Part shown: in pieces, positions 31,082 through 43,753 of the stretch
Layout of the letters: each line of letters opens with the position of its first letter
Numbering within the stretch: the first letter of the stretch is position 1
From: Selaginella moellendorffii
Lineage: Eukaryota > Streptophyta > Lycopodiopsida > Selaginellales > Selaginellaceae
Length of the DNA stretch: 64,000 nt
NCBI RefSeq assembly: GCF_000143415.4
Contig: NW_003314285.1
Location: 1,928,755 to 1,992,754 of the forward strand
Direction: 5' to 3'
The notes under the pieces: model-generated
Databases searched by the model: none
What the model was told of the DNA's origin: nothing
Seen by the model: the letters and a program-made list of their open reading frames with translations, nothing else
Program-made: the position numbers and the translations under genes

Positions 31082-31105
31082 CCCTTAAACCCTAAACCCT
31101 AAACT
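31082..31105 (+). repeat. Short interstitial telomere-like repeat
   Basis: CCCTTAAACCCTAAACCCTAAAC, about three units of the plant telomere repeat. Confidence 0.7.
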
Positions 31106-31542
31106 GGCATTAGAGTCTCCCCTGGGTTTTGCAGTGGAGAAGTTTCTGAGGCGTTTGGCTATCGAAGCAAACGTGTAAGTCGTCACACATATCACACAAA
31201 CGTGTGTGTTGTGCGTGCGTTGGTTGATGACGAGGATGCCTCTGGCTCGTTTGCCGTGCTGCCGGAGGGCTTCAACTCAGGCTAGATTATTCTTGGCCAT
31301 CTCCAGATAGCGAGGGGTTTGGGAAGACAAGGCCTGGCTTCGTCAGGTGGCTCACACAGTCACCCTGTTAGCAAAGTGTGAGCGCTCAGGTATATTCTAC
31401 CCAAGCATGTATTGCCGAAGGAACACGTCTCTGACTTTGAGGCACGCCCAAAATAGACTGGCCTAATTGTTAGTATCATCAGTCAGTATTTACTTTGATG
31501 ATAGGCATAATATAAAAAATGTGTCCCTGACAAACTCGACAC

Positions 31543-33411
31543 TTATCTTCCAAGACATGCATGCGAGATCAACACATAGGGAGAAGAATCTCTCCACGCC
31601 ATTGGTTCCAAAACACTCTGTGATCCAGAGTCTAATGTCTGTAGATGCAGTTTACATGACCCAGCAAAGCTTGTCCATGTCGCATCGTCGGGCACAAATG
31701 GCATACACTGGATAAGTTCGTGGGCATCTCCCACTCGTCCCAAACGCCCAAGCATGTCCGCCACGCAGCAGTAGTGTTGAGCAGTCGCTCTGATGCCCCG
31801 CTCCACCATAGCCACAAAGCTCTGGAATCCCCTTTGTAGATCACCCGCATGGTTGCAAGCAACGAGCACTCCCAGAAAGGCGATTGCATCCGGCATCACA
31901 CCCTGAAGCTCCATTGCCAACGAAAGCTCGAGAGCTTGAGTATGATGCCCGTTTTGGGCGTATGTTGTGATCATCGCAGACCATGGGGCAGTGGATTCAA
32001 TAGGTCCACGCTCGAACATATCTCTTGCTTCTGCGATATGCCCGTTGTGGGCATATGCGACAGCCATGGACGTCAAGGAGATTTCACTCCACTGTGGCAT
32101 TTTGTCAAAAACATCCTTTGCTTTGCTCAGTTGCCCGTTTTGGGCATACCCAGACACCAACGCTGTCCAAGATACCACGTCCACTTCTGCGGTCATTTTC
32201 TCGAGCATGGTTCTAGCTTCCTCGACATGCCCGTTCTGGGCATAAGCCTGGATGATCACATTCCAAGCCACGGAGTCTTTCCTCTCCAGCGATAGAAACA
32301 GCCTTGTTGCTCGCTCCAAATCCCCGCATTGGGCATATACTTGCATCATCACTGTCCTAGAAAACGCGTCCGGATTTGGTATCTCCTTGAAAAATGCCTC
32401 ACAAGCTTTTAGATCTCCGCTGGCTGCGTAGGCTGTGAGAATCGCTGTCCATGTCTGGTCATTGCGGTCGTGCATCCGGTCAAACACGTGTTGAGCAGCT
32501 CTGAGAAATCCATGCTGGCCGTAAATCTGGATCACTGAGCTGCAAATTACAACGTCGTGCCCCGACATTCTCTCAAATACCATCTTTGCTTGCTCGATCT
32601 CGCCGCTCTTGGCCAGTGCCGTGAGCAGCGTTGTCCATGACACGATTGTCTTCTGCGACATTGTCTCAAAAACACTCTTTGCAAGACTTAGAGACCCATT
32701 CTCAGTGTAAGCCAGCATCACAGTGTTGAAAGAAACGACCGTGTAAGACGGCATCCGGTCGAAAAATTCAACAAAGTCACCTGTTTGGGCATATGCCGAA
32801 AGCATTGTGTTCCACGAGAGCTCATTCCGTTTGGCCATTTTCTCAAACAATTCCCTTACTATTTTCGTATCACCATTTTCGGCATAAGCTTGCATGAGCC
32901 CGTTCCACGAGCTCTCGTTGCGAACAGGCATCCTGTCAAACATTTCCTTGGCAGATTCCAAATGCCCGTTTTGGGCATAAGCTGAAGTTATCGCGTTCCA
33001 AGCAACAACACTTTGATCCGCCATGGCATCAAAGAGCTCTTGCGATTTTCTTAGACAACCTCTCTGAGCGTAGCATGTAAGCAGTATTGTGTGTGCTACC
33101 TCATCCCTGGCTGGCATTATATCAAACATTTGTTGGGCTTGGTTGATAAGCCCGTTCTGGGTATATGCTCCCAGCATGAGACACCACGAATAGACATTTC
33201 GCTGAAGAGTGCTGTTAAAACAATCGTACGCTTCAGTAACACTACCGCACTTCCCAAACATTTGTACAAGTAAATTTCTGAGGTAAGTGCCTAGAATAAT
33301 GTTTGTAGATAGGATTTCCTTGTGAAGCTTCCTTGCACCAGATAAATCTCTTGTATTTGAGCAATGCTTTAAGCGCCCAACCCAGTAGTCTGATGATTTA
33401 CTTTGCCCCAT
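31543..33411 (-). CDS. Intronless PPR protein, mostly 31-residue S-type repeats, E-like end
   Basis: 622 residues. After an N-terminal leader, about 13 consecutive units of 31 residues follow (pattern xxWNxxxxAYAQNGxxxxAxxxFxxMxxRN). One longer 35-residue unit, a weaker repeat, an S2-like unit and an E-like end (DDATWTSFAGSCKLH) complete it. PPR proteins bind organellar RNA one base per repeat, and PLS proteins with E domains usually guide C-to-U editing, which is heavy in lycophyte organelles. No DYW domain is present, so a partner deaminase would be needed. Unit 5 is three residues short. The N-terminus shows no clear targeting peptide. Retrogene-like intron loss is usual in the family. Confidence 0.9.
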   Translation of the reverse strand: MGQSKSSDYWVGRLKHCSNTRDLSGARKLHKEILSTNIILGTYLRNLLVQMFGKCGSVTEAYDCFNSTLQRNVYSWCLMLGAYTQNGLINQAQQMFDIMPARDEVAHTILLTCYAQRGCLRKSQELFDAMADQSVVAWNAITSAYAQNGHLESAKEMFDRMPVRNESSWNGLMQAYAENGDTKIVRELFEKMAKRNELSWNTMLSAYAQTGDFVEFFDRMPSYTVVSFNTVMLAYTENGSLSLAKSVFETMSQKTIVSWTTLLTALAKSGEIEQAKMVFERMSGHDVVICSSVIQIYGQHGFLRAAQHVFDRMHDRNDQTWTAILTAYAASGDLKACEAFFKEIPNPDAFSRTVMMQVYAQCGDLERATRLFLSLERKDSVAWNVIIQAYAQNGHVEEARTMLEKMTAEVDVVSWTALVSGYAQNGQLSKAKDVFDKMPQWSEISLTSMAVAYAHNGHIAEARDMFERGPIESTAPWSAMITTYAQNGHHTQALELSLAMELQGVMPDAIAFLGVLVACNHAGDLQRGFQSFVAMVERGIRATAQHYCCVADMLGRLGRVGDAHELIQCMPFVPDDATWTSFAGSCKLHLQTLDSGSQSVLEPMAWRDSSPYVLISHACLGR

Positions 33412-33465
33412 GAAGTATAAATTAACGTGCTTGCTTACAGTTTGTCATTTTTACACTCGTCTCTG

Positions 33466-33468
<3 letters not shown>

Positions 33469-33500
<32 letters not shown>
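33469..33500 (+). repeat. (AC)n microsatellite
   Basis: Sixteen AC units about 60 bp upstream of the PPR gene start. Confidence 0.95.
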
Positions 33501-33502
<2 letters not shown>

Positions 33503-34800
33503 GGGGCAAGGAAACTTGTGCTCACTCACTTATACATGAGGGAATGGTGGCTTCTCAGGTAACATGGTACGCGGCACTTCGCAAGGTTGAAGGAACACAA
33601 TACAATGCGATGATAAACCGAGTCCAGCTGGTTGCTTCTCACACCACTGCCAGACGTGTTAAGTGAGTTTAGATTTGCCCAACCTCGTCAACGAGGTATC
33701 CCATGGGCGGCTGATGTGCATGTCATCCTTGAAGGCAATGTGTCACCTTTTGGGAATGAAGATCGCATAACAGGAGATTGTAAACTAAATGATGGAAACC
33801 ATCTTAAACTCCACACCATGTCAAGGACGAGCAGTAGGGACTAAGGTGACGAGCTGTGGAGACTAGGATGATGGCCTAGATAATAACATCCATTTATAAA
33901 TTGACATGCTTAACCAGTTTGATACTAAAATCAAAAGTTGGGCACTTACAACATAAGAATCACATAAAACAAACAAAAATTTAAAATTTGGAACAATCTA
34001 AACACTATGATTTTAAAAACTAAATGCTTGAATGTTTAAATAAGTATTTATAATAAAAAATAAAAACATTTTAATCCAATAAATATTTTAGTTTATTTTA
34101 ATATTTAAAAATAAATTAATTAAATATTAGAAAAAAAATTAAAGTTCAAATTAATTTAATTTTCATTTCTTCCATTTATTAAATTTTAAATAGTATATAT
34201 TAAATTCAGACTTTTGCAATTAAGAATATGAATTATTTTATGATTTTATTATATTTATGTCATTATTATGTTTTCTTTTGGTAATATTAATGGGAAACGC
34301 AATATCTACTATTATAAATGCTATTATAGAAATAATGAATGATACACTAAATAATCTAATTCCACTTGGTCAAAACATAGATAAAAATATATTAATTTCA
34401 AATATAAATGTTGATACTTATCATTATTTTTAGAAATTTATGCTGCAACTTAATGAAGGTCATGCAGATGTAAAATCTATTATAAGAAAATCAGTAGCTG
34501 AATTAAATATGAGGTTTTCTAATTTATTTATTAATCATTTTCTTAATCCTCATGATTTGGGGCAACAATTAGATACACTAAAATAAATGTTTAATCAATA
34601 TTATTAAATGTAATATTTTAAAAGTTAGAAGGTACATTTATATTTAGATATTAATTGCATTGCAACTTATGTTATACACAATAGATAAAAATATATAACA
34701 TCAAATAAAGGGTCTTTTTAGACTACAAGAAAATAGGGATTTAATCTTTTATTTTTGTGATGGAAGTGTTTAAATATATATTGTAATTATAAAACTATTA
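33501..34800. other. AT-rich intergenic DNA, no gene seen
   Basis: Very AT-rich from about 33900; no supported coding frame. Confidence 0.55.
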
Positions 34801-34801
34801 T

Positions 34802-34975
34802 TGTGAGTGTATAGAATATAGAAAGAGAATGCAAAAATGTGCAGTTAGTTCAAAAACTTTAGTTTATATATAGGAGCAAGTGGTCTGAATTGAAACTAAT
34901 CTAATAGTTACCAAAATCCCACTATATTAATATTAGTATTCAACATCACAGTTGTACACTTGAACTTCATATCAT
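34802..34975 (+). repeat. Dispersed repeat copy
   Basis: The first part (GTGAGTGTATaGAATAT...) matches about 48655-48725, and the second part (TATATAGGAGCAAGTGGTCT...TTGAACTTCATAT) matches 49963-50066 in the same orientation. It belongs to the AT-rich repeat family seen around 48.6-50.1 kb. Confidence 0.55.
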
Positions 34976-35483
34976 CCTTTTCTTTTCAGAATGATAGAAG
35001 ACAGTCAGGGTTCTCTCATGGAAGGGTTGGGATCTGGAGGAACATTACAAGGTGGCATCGATGGATTTGTAGATGGTGCCAGCCTTTTTATGAAGCATTT
35101 AAGCTGTTGCATATGCATAATTTATGGAGGATCAACCTGTTCAATGTCATACCAAACTTTATAAACTTGTAGTCCAACTTGTTGTAATATTTAATATCCC
35201 TTCTATTAAGTCAAAAGCCCCTTAGACAAACCACATACCATAAGATTAGGAAAATATACTAATACTAAGTTATCCACTTTGTACTCTACAAGTAGATGAT
35301 GATGGGAGTTTTAACACCATTATTGTCCCACTTGTATATGGTCTAGATGTTCTACAAACTCTACTCGGATAAGTGGAAAAATGCTCATCAAATACTGATC
35401 CCAAGACATAGCATCGACAACTTGTAGAAATCATGAAGGTGAACTCAACTCTATTAATAGTATTGCATCACGATTATATAATA

Positions 35484-35934
35484 GCCCCACTTGAGTATGT
35501 TGTGGCTCATTAGTCCTTGCCCTTCCTAGGGGTTTGGGCCTTCCCTTCGGGATGGAAGTTGGGGGGGGGGGGGGGTAGAAGTACCCATACCAGGCCATTA
35601 GGCCACGGTGTTTCACCCCAGTGTCCCGAAACAAGTGTTGCACCCAAGGTTTAGGATTTAGAGGGTCCCATGATCAAGTCTTGTTGTACTAAGGGATGTT
35701 AGGAACTTCGAGGCTTGGTGTGTTTAGCTACTTGTGCCTGTGGGGAGTGTAGTCGAATCTTAAGTCCAGTCTAATATGGGGAGGGGGATTGGGAGAGATT
35801 TGGGAATCCGTGGATGAATGGCTAATGCTCTGTTGCTCGTGTAGTGAGTAGTTGAAATCAAGTAGGACCAAGTAAGAGTTAGTATAGTAGGTAGGAACCT
35901 TGGCAAGGGAACTTAGCAAAAGCCAAAGCAATGG
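35484..35934 (+). repeat. Left LTR-like repeat of an older, nested element
   Basis: About 450 bp repeated in the same orientation at 45332-45777, with shared landmarks: a G-run after GGGATGGAAGTT, CCCATACCAGGCCATTAGGCCA, GGGATGTTA, and GTGGATGAATGGCTAA. Divergence is much larger than between the LTRs of the two younger elements. Confidence 0.6.
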
Positions 35935-35949
35935 TAAGATATGTCCAAC

Positions 35950-37075
35950 ATGTTAGCAAGTTAGTGGGGGCTTGTTACAAAGCATCCCAATTCCAGATCA
36001 TCCATGAAAATGTCTTATGATGGACTTCATCACGGGAATCCCCCCAAGTGAGGGGTTTGATGCGATATTCGTGGTGGTGGACCGATTTTCGAAGATGGCA
36101 CATTTCATACCCACCACAACGGAAGTGGATGCGAAAGATGTAGCAAAACTGTTCTTTGAACAAGTGGTTTGAGTGCGGGGAAGGCCAGAGGAGATCATCT
36201 TAGATCGAGATAATATCTTCACCAGTAGGTTCTGGAGAACTCTCCTGGAACAGTAGTTGAAATTCAACACAGCATATCACCCACAGACAGGTATTGGGTA
36301 TTAAGTCAAATTAGATGGCATTAACACTTCTTGACAGATGGACAAACAGAAAGGGTGAATAGGCAACTAGAGGATTATTTGTGATGCTATGTCTCGGGAG
36401 AAGAAACCGATTGGGTAAGTCATTTGGAACTTGCAGAAATGTGCTATAACAACTCACCACACTCGAATATTGGGGTGAGTCCATGGGAAGTCATCAATGG
36501 GCGAACTATTGAAGGTCCTATGGAATTTGGCGTGGTCGAGTATCATGGAGAGTTACCTGCAGTGGAGGCATTCACAACAGAAAGACTTAACATTTGGAAT
36601 CTAGTGAGGGATTCATTGGAATGGGCTTAACAAAGACAAACCAAGTACGTGAACCAGAAGCGCCGGGATGTAGAGTTCCAAGCTAGGGAGATAAATGAAT
36701 TGATCTTGAGTTCCTTAAGCAGGTTTGCAGGGCCTTACAAGATTGAGGCATGAATCAGTAAAGTGGTTTATCACCTCTGACTTCTTCGAGAGATGGGTAA
36801 AATGCACTTAGTGTTCCACGTGAACTTACTCAAACCGTACTTTGAGGATCCGCTTTGCAAGGACCAAGTAAGACCTTTACTTGAGGTTATCTAAGGGGAA
36901 GAGGAATACAAAGTCGACGCCATCCTCAATGCGCGCAAGAGCAAGCAACAAGGACGTGAGGTGAGAGAGTTCCATGTGAAGTGGAAAGGATTTCCACACT
37001 ACGAAGCAACATGGGAACCGAAGGAGAACTTAGCAAACGCACGAGATCTAGTGGAGGAATTTCTGCAAGGCAGAA
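35950..37075 (+). pseudogene. Integrase plus chromodomain fragment of a Ty3/gypsy chromovirus
   Basis: Reading through several stops and a short insertion near 36295-36335, the sequence encodes integrase core pieces ([29 protein letters not shown], the TDGQTERVNRQ block). A C-terminal chromodomain follows (about 36898-37065, VKWKGFPHYEATWEP). The gag, protease and RT parts are absent, so the older element lost most of its interior before or after it was hit by the younger chromovirus at 37524. Not functional. Confidence 0.8.
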
Positions 37076-37523
37076 CTCTATGTACTTATGCAAAGTTCAA
37101 TTAAAGTATCAAATTGCGAAGTTGAGCAATGGCATATGTTGTGACCCAAAAGCACGCCGAAGGTAAGTTAATTAGCATGGGTTAGCTAAGTCGACCAGGC
37201 ATAAAGAACCCCCACAGGGATGTTGAATCTGTAGACGTATTCTACAGAGGTTGGGTTCGAATCCCAACCCCCTAGTAAAGCAAGGCTAAGTTGAAGTCCC
37301 GACCCTATACTAGGGCGTGGTGAGGTGAGGGGTATAGGGACACCTATACTCTGTTGTCATGGGCTCTTGGCCGAGGAGGCTAACTTAGGCACACCGCTAA
37401 GTGGGGGGATGCCCCCGGAGACATGGTCAACAAGTCGTATGATAAAAAGAGATGTTTGATGTGGGCATTGAACTTCTTCTATAGGTGGTGGAGTTGTAAG
37501 GAACTAACTCCCCGAGGTGTCGT
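37076..37523. other. Tail of the older element, with a tRNA-like hairpin
   Basis: No coding frame. Contains GTTGGGTTCGAATCCCAAC (about 37251-37269), a perfect hairpin with a canonical B-box, preceded by a CTGTAG/CTACAG stem-loop. Ends in the GTCGT target site. Confidence 0.4.
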
Positions 37524-38240
37524 TGTCGCGAATGTGACTTCGGGTATCGAAAGATACTTGTCAGCTAATACTTACGGACTCTCTCTCCTTACTGCCATGA
37601 TGGCAGGAGGTCGGTACTGCTAGTTCCCTTTATGGTCTCCGCCCAAGCTAGTTGAGAAACTGGTCAGCACATGTGCACTTAGACCGGAAGGGCACTAAGG
37701 AAGGAAATCCTAAGTTGTCATTAAGTCAAGCATACTTGACACGGTGATGAGAAACTCATGATGTTGACTTGCACTTGCTAGTGTTAGGAACCCCCGCAAT
37801 ATTGAGACTAGTCCCTCAATATTTGCTAGATGATAGCTTACCATGTTTGCCAAACACCCTCGCTATCACGCCCTTTGTGTTAGTCTCGTTTCGGTCCCAA
37901 ATGCTATTTATGTGTGGGGGGTTTCAAATGTATAGTAGAGATAGTGGTTGGAATGCATGTCCGACCACCTGAGACATTAGTTTGGCTCCCGCTGGGCTGT
38001 GTCGCTCCTTGTTCTGCGTCCGGCTTGGGTCTAAGCCCAAGCTCCACGCTGCTCTAGTCGGTGGAGTACCCTCCTCCTCGCGTTAGGCCACCGGTATGCC
38101 AAAATTGTGCCAGACTCCGTCTGACACCATTTTGCATGCAGGTGCTGGATACGGGGAGTTGGTGCTCGTGGGATTGTATCGGACCCTCATTTCGTAGTGC
38201 AACGGGCTTGGAGTTCGTCTCCAAATTCAGGTGCGCTACA
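37524..38240 (+). repeat. 5' LTR of the chromovirus (internally deleted)
   Basis: Compared with the 3' LTR it jumps from the CCCAAATGCTATTTATG block directly to the GTGGGGGGTTTCAAATGTATAG block, losing about 210 bp between two G-rich/TATGG sites. Confidence 0.9.
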
Positions 38241-38433
38241 TTTGGTATCAGAGAGCAATTGTCTCAGCGATTTCTATCCAACTTTTGTCAGATTTTCTGA
38301 CTCAAGTTGCATACGTAGAGACTTTTCTAGTAGATCCGAAGTGACTTGTGTAGAATTAGTTGGATTACACCATTCGGTAAGAACGTTTTATGCATGTTCA
38401 GTTATTGATAGAGGCATGCATGCAGCTAGCAGG

Positions 38434-41400
38434 ATGGTGAAGAGGAACCGTGCTAATGACATTGAAACCTCTAGACGGGTGAATCGAGAGGAGGAAACTC
38501 CTGCTGGAGATGCTGCGGAAGGGGCTGAGGCTGAGTCGGAAGAGGAAGAGCCAGATGCTGCGGCATTGCAGCGTACGGCTCAGGAAGTTGAGATCGAGAA
38601 TTTGTGAAGGGAGATTCGCAAATTGAAGAAGGAGAACAAGAAGGGGAAGAAAGAAGCTGAGGCAGCTAAACCAGCTAAGCCTAAGCAACCGGACTCCTCT
38701 TCGAGTTCTGAGGACGATGAAGTTTTGCAGCCGCCCCCGGTTGCATGAGTTTCAAAGTTCAAGCCTCCGAAACCACCCAATTTCAGAGGCATGCGGGACT
38801 ATCAGGTTTTGGAAGACTGGGTCTACAATATGGAGAACTACTTCATAGCGGCAGACGTAGGTGATCGTACGAAAGTTGCGTGTGCACAATCCTTTCTCAC
38901 CGATCATGCCAAAACTTGGTGGCGCTAGGTGTGTGCTGAAAAAGGGCAGACTAGAAGTTGGACCAAGATGCGGTCTCATATCCGTAAGGAATACTTGCCG
39001 GATGATCTTGGTCTAAGACTTCGCGTGGAGCTGCGGCGGTTAAAGCAGCGAAGGGATCTTATGCATTATGTTAATGCATTTGCTCAAAAGCACATTATGA
39101 TTGCAAATATGAGTGACGAAGATGCTCAGAGTTATTTCCTGGAGGGTTTAAGTTCACTTTCTCGAAATGAGATCTTGAAGTTTAAGCCAAAGACGTACCT
39201 GGAGTGTAAAGAGGCAGCGCAACAAGTTGCCTTTAGTCACTCGCTCATAGAACAATATCAGCAATCGTATGCTGGTAACTCAAACAAGAATAAAAATTCT
39301 GGGAATAAACAAGGTGACCGAAAACAGAGAGTGGAAGGCAGGTTCCGCCCTGGAGGCTCACAAGCAACAGTTAACAAAGGTGGTGGTGGTTGGAGACCAC
39401 CAGCAGCTTCTTCTGGTCCTAGGCCCTCTGTTCCTCCTCTTGGTGGGTACAAGCAGCAGCAACCTACAAAACTTGCTCCTAGCGGAATGGGTAGTGTGGG
39501 TCATTGCTTCCATTGTGGAGAGTCGGGACATAGGTCCTCGGAATGTCCCAACAAGCATAAGACAAGGTCTCGGGTTAATGTCATGAAGAAAGACGATGGT
39601 GGTGAAGCTGAAGGGGTTGACGAGTTGGTCAATGCAGACTATGAGGAAGAAGAGGTGAGTAACTTTCGTTGCTTTTTTCAAGCTTTTCTTGCAGTCAATG
39701 CAAACACTGATCCGTTGATGTATCTGGTAGGCTTTGTCCGTAGACACCGAATCCGAGTGATGATTGACACGGGAGCTACGCACAGCGTGATATCCGAAGA
39801 CTTAGTTAAGTTGTTAGGATTAAATGCTGAGCAAATGTCGCCTATGCACTTCCGGTTTGCGGAAGGTGGGCAAGTAGCCAGAAAGTTTATGAGTGATGTT
39901 CCAATAAAGATATCCAAGTGGAAAGAAAGAGTGGACTTGGTAGTGTTGAAGATACCAGATTTTCAGATGGTGTTTGGTATGGATTTCTTCAACAAGTATA
40001 TAAAAGGGATTTATGGTGCTGGACAAAGTCGTATCACGTTGAAGTCAGAAGGACATCCTGATGTATCCTTTCAGTTGCAAAAGCATTCCTCAAAAGATTG
40101 GGATGCAAAGTTCTTGACTGCGAGAGCCGCTCAAAAAGTAGCTAAGAGGGGATGTCAGACCTTTTGGGTTCAAGTGATGGAAGCTGAGGGTATTGGTGAC
40201 TCAGTTTGAATCGGCGACGGGGTTGATCCCGTACCAAAGAAGATATTGGTGTTGTTGGTGAGGAATCAGGATATCTTCCCGAAGGATTTGCCGCCAGGGC
40301 TACCTCCTAGCCGTGAGGTTGATCATCGGAGATTATTCCGGGTTCTAAACCACCTACGAAAGCTCCATATCGATTGAACATCAAGGAGATGGCTGAACTC
40401 AAGAAGCAACTCACAGAGCTTCTTGACAAAGGTCATATCCGACCAAGCAAGTCACCTTATGGAGCGCCAGTCCTTTTTGTTATGAAAAAGGATGGAACCA
40501 TGAGGATGTGTATTGACTATCGGGCACTCAACAAGATCACGGTTAAAAACAGTTATCCTTTGCCTCGCATTGATGACTTGTTTGACCAACTCTTAAAGGC
40601 TAAGTATTTTACGCGACTTGATTTGCGGTCCGGGTATCATCAGATACGGGTGGCAGGTCAGGATGTGGAGAAGACAGCCTTTAAGACTCGGTACGGATCT
40701 TATGAGTTTCTTGTCATGCCATTCGGGTTATGCAATGCTCCGGCAACATTTAGCACTATGATGGATAGAATATTCGGAGATTGTTTGGACGCATTTGTTG
40801 TCCTATATATCGACAATGTTCTTGTCTTTAGTGAGACGTTGGAGGATCATTTGAAACACTTGGAGCTGGTGTTTCAGAAGTTGCGCGAACATAAACTATA
40901 TGCTAAGGAAAGTAAATGTGCTTTTGGACAATTGCGTGTAAACTTTCTCGAACATATAGTTGGTGGTGGCGTGATTGAGGTCGATCCAAAGAAGGTGGAA
41001 GCGGTGAAGTCCTGGGAAGTCCCAACCACTGTATCAGATGTTCGTTCCTTTCTCGGTTTGGCGGGATACTATCGCAAGTTTGTCCGCAATTTTGCAAGAA
41101 TTGCTCTTCCGTTGACTGAGTTGACGAAGAGTAATATTCCGTTTCATTGGACACCAGCTTGTCAGCGTGCTTTTGTACGATTGAAGGAGATCTTGACTAC
41201 GGTTCCTGTTCTCAGGATACCAGATCTTGATAAACCCTTCGAAGTGCATTGTGATGCATCTGGCTATGCTATTGGTGCTATGTTGCAGCAAGATTGTGAT
41301 AAAGCGGTTGGTGTTATGCTAAGGTGACATGGTTGTCCCGTTGCATTCTATTCCAAGAAATTGGATGAAACTCAACGAAGATGGCCAACGCATAAGAAAG

Positions 41401-43145
41401 AGATGTTTGCTATAGTGTCGGCCTTGGAACACTGGAGACACTACTTGGGTGGACATACCAAGGTTTATATAAATAGTAACACACTGAGCTACTTTGCTAC
41501 GCAGCCTAAGCTTACGCCGAAGCAGGCTCGTTGGCAAGAGAAGCTTGCTAGATATGATATTGAAATCATATATAAACTTGGTAAGGACAATATTGTTCCG
41601 GACGCGTTGAGTCGTCAGGCTCAGTTCCGGGCAATATCGGCAATCAGTTTGGACTGGTTGGAGGACATTCAGACTTCGTATGGAAGTGATTCATTAGCGA
41701 AGGCAATCTTGTGCCGTGTGGGGTTGTTGAAGCAGAGCCCTGGTAGCGAAGCAGCAAAAGTTGCTAGTCGCACTAATGCGAAGCTTCACTTCTCAGTTCG
41801 GGATGGGCTTATATTCTATAAGCAAGAAAGATTGTATCTTCCCTCTAAGGATCTTCAGCAGTTATTTCTGCGGGAACATCATGATGTTCCAGCAGCGGGA
41901 CATGGTGGATAGTGAAAGACTTTGGCTTCGTTGAAAAAGGGATTTTTCTGGTCTAGTATGGAAGGTGATGTAGCGGATTATGTCCGTTCTTGTCCTATAT
42001 GCCAGCAATGTAAGCGCAGAACTGAGAAGCAGGCTGGAAAGTTGCAGTGCATTCCAGCACCGGCATGGCCATTTCAAAGTGTGACGCTTGATTTTGTCAC
42101 TTGTTTGCCAAAGTCTAAGGGTTATGATACTTTGATGGTGGTTGTGGATTGGTTGTCGAAGATTTCACACTTCATTCCAACTGTGGGAACAGTAAATGCG
42201 AAACAAGCAGCAAAGCTCTTTTTCCATGAAGTAGTGCGAGTTCGTGGTCTTCCTGAAGAGATGATCTCAGATAGAGATTCGAGGTTTACGGGGAAGTTTT
42301 GGGGAACACTGTTCCAGTTGTTCAGTACCAAATTGAAGTTTAGTACGGCTTATCATCCTCAGACTGATGGGCAGACCGAACGTGTGAATGCTCAAGTTGA
42401 GGATTATCTGCGGTACTATGTCGCGGCGGACCAACGTGACTGAGTTGAGCATTTGGATACAGCAGAAATCTGTTATAACAACACATTTCACAGCGCTATT
42501 GGCTGTTCTCCATGGGAGATGCTGCAAGGAAATGCTCGTAGGGTTCCTCAACAGATTGTTGTACCGAAACCAATGACCGAAGTGTTGGTCCTAGCCGTTG
42601 AGACTTATGCGGAGCAGCTACGCCAAGGTTGGTCTCGGGCTACTGAGGTGATGGGCAAAGCTCAGGATAGGTATCGACGTGATAAGGATCGGCATCGTCG
42701 GGATGTATCCTATCAAGTGGGAGATCAGGTGTGGCTATCTTCCTGGAACTTGAACATTAAGGGATCTTTATCTCAGAAGCTCTTGCCGAGATATGTTGGA
42801 CCCTATCGGGTGTTGAAAAGACTTGGTGATGTATCCTATCAGTTGGATATTCCAGAAGAGATGTCCAGCCTTCATGATGTGTTTCATGTCAGTTTACTGG
42901 CCCCATATCATGAGGATCCTAGCCGCTCTAGGTATGTTCGTCCAGCTCCGGATGTTATTGATGGTGAACCGGAGTATGAGGTTGAGGCCATCCTTTTGTC
43001 TCGTAAGGCATGTGGTGGTCGTGTGAAGGAATATCTAGTTCAGTGGAAAGGTTACCCGACTTGTGAATCAACTTGGGAACCTCTTAGTAATCTTGTACAT
43101 GCCCGTGAGCTTGTCATGGAGTATGAGAATAGTAATAAAAAATAG
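38434..43145 (+). pseudogene. Chromovirus gag-pol polyprotein, broken
   Basis: Gag has the WWR-type capsid end (38900s) and a CCHC zinc knuckle (39504-39546). Protease has DTG (39766-39774). RT has the [11 protein letters not shown] box (40806-40817), in which the second catalytic Asp of YIDD is Asn. RNase H has FEVHCDASG but INSNTLSYF, where the family has Asp. Integrase has its zinc finger, the VVVD box and TDGQTERVN, and a chromodomain ends the protein (about 42965-43120). In-frame stops occur at about 38605, 38746, 38926, 40207, 41325, 41910, 41913 and 42441, and a frameshift near 40320-40335. By the usual family it would make and integrate cDNA into H3K9-methylated chromatin; this copy cannot. 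Confidence 0.9.
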
Positions 43146-43753
43146 CTGTTGTAAATCTTGTAATAAATCTTGCAAATTAATAAAGTAAAATATTTCTATA
43201 ACTCAAAGTGTCGTTTCTCTCGATCATTTGTACTTGGGTCAGTTTTGGCAGGCTGACTTCGGCACTTCGGTGCATGGGTCCAATCCATAACCATGGAGAT
43301 AACTATTATAGACTGATCACAAGTCCCCGCCTCTCTCTCGATGACTCGTTTTCGAAAAGGGGCGTGGTCGTGTAAACAACTTCTTCTGCCAGTTTATAAT
43401 AGTTGTCTAAATCTTCCCGACGGGGTTGATTTCTTGCTCAAGGGCAGTCGGGCCTCTGGCCTTCTCCCTATATCCCTATGGGCAGGGATGTATCATTCCT
43501 TTGTAAGCCGAGTGGTACTCGGAGCAGCAAGGGTGGCTAACTCCGTTGGTCATTTCCTTGTCAGCGACGGCTGCAGAGTGTCTGAGTCTTAGCGTCTTTA
43601 GACATAAAGGAGAGGTCGTTCCATAACTCATTTAAGTCAGTGCATTTCCCACATAGTGTGCTTTCCGTTAACTTTCGGGGTTGTTTCCTTGACGGTTTGC
43701 TAGACTCAGGTATGCATCGACGAGGACGTCGATCTTCCCCAAGGGGAGGAGAG

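Noticed and set aside
31082-31105. Chromosome end
   Set aside because: Only about three telomere-type units with ordinary sequence on both sides; interstitial.
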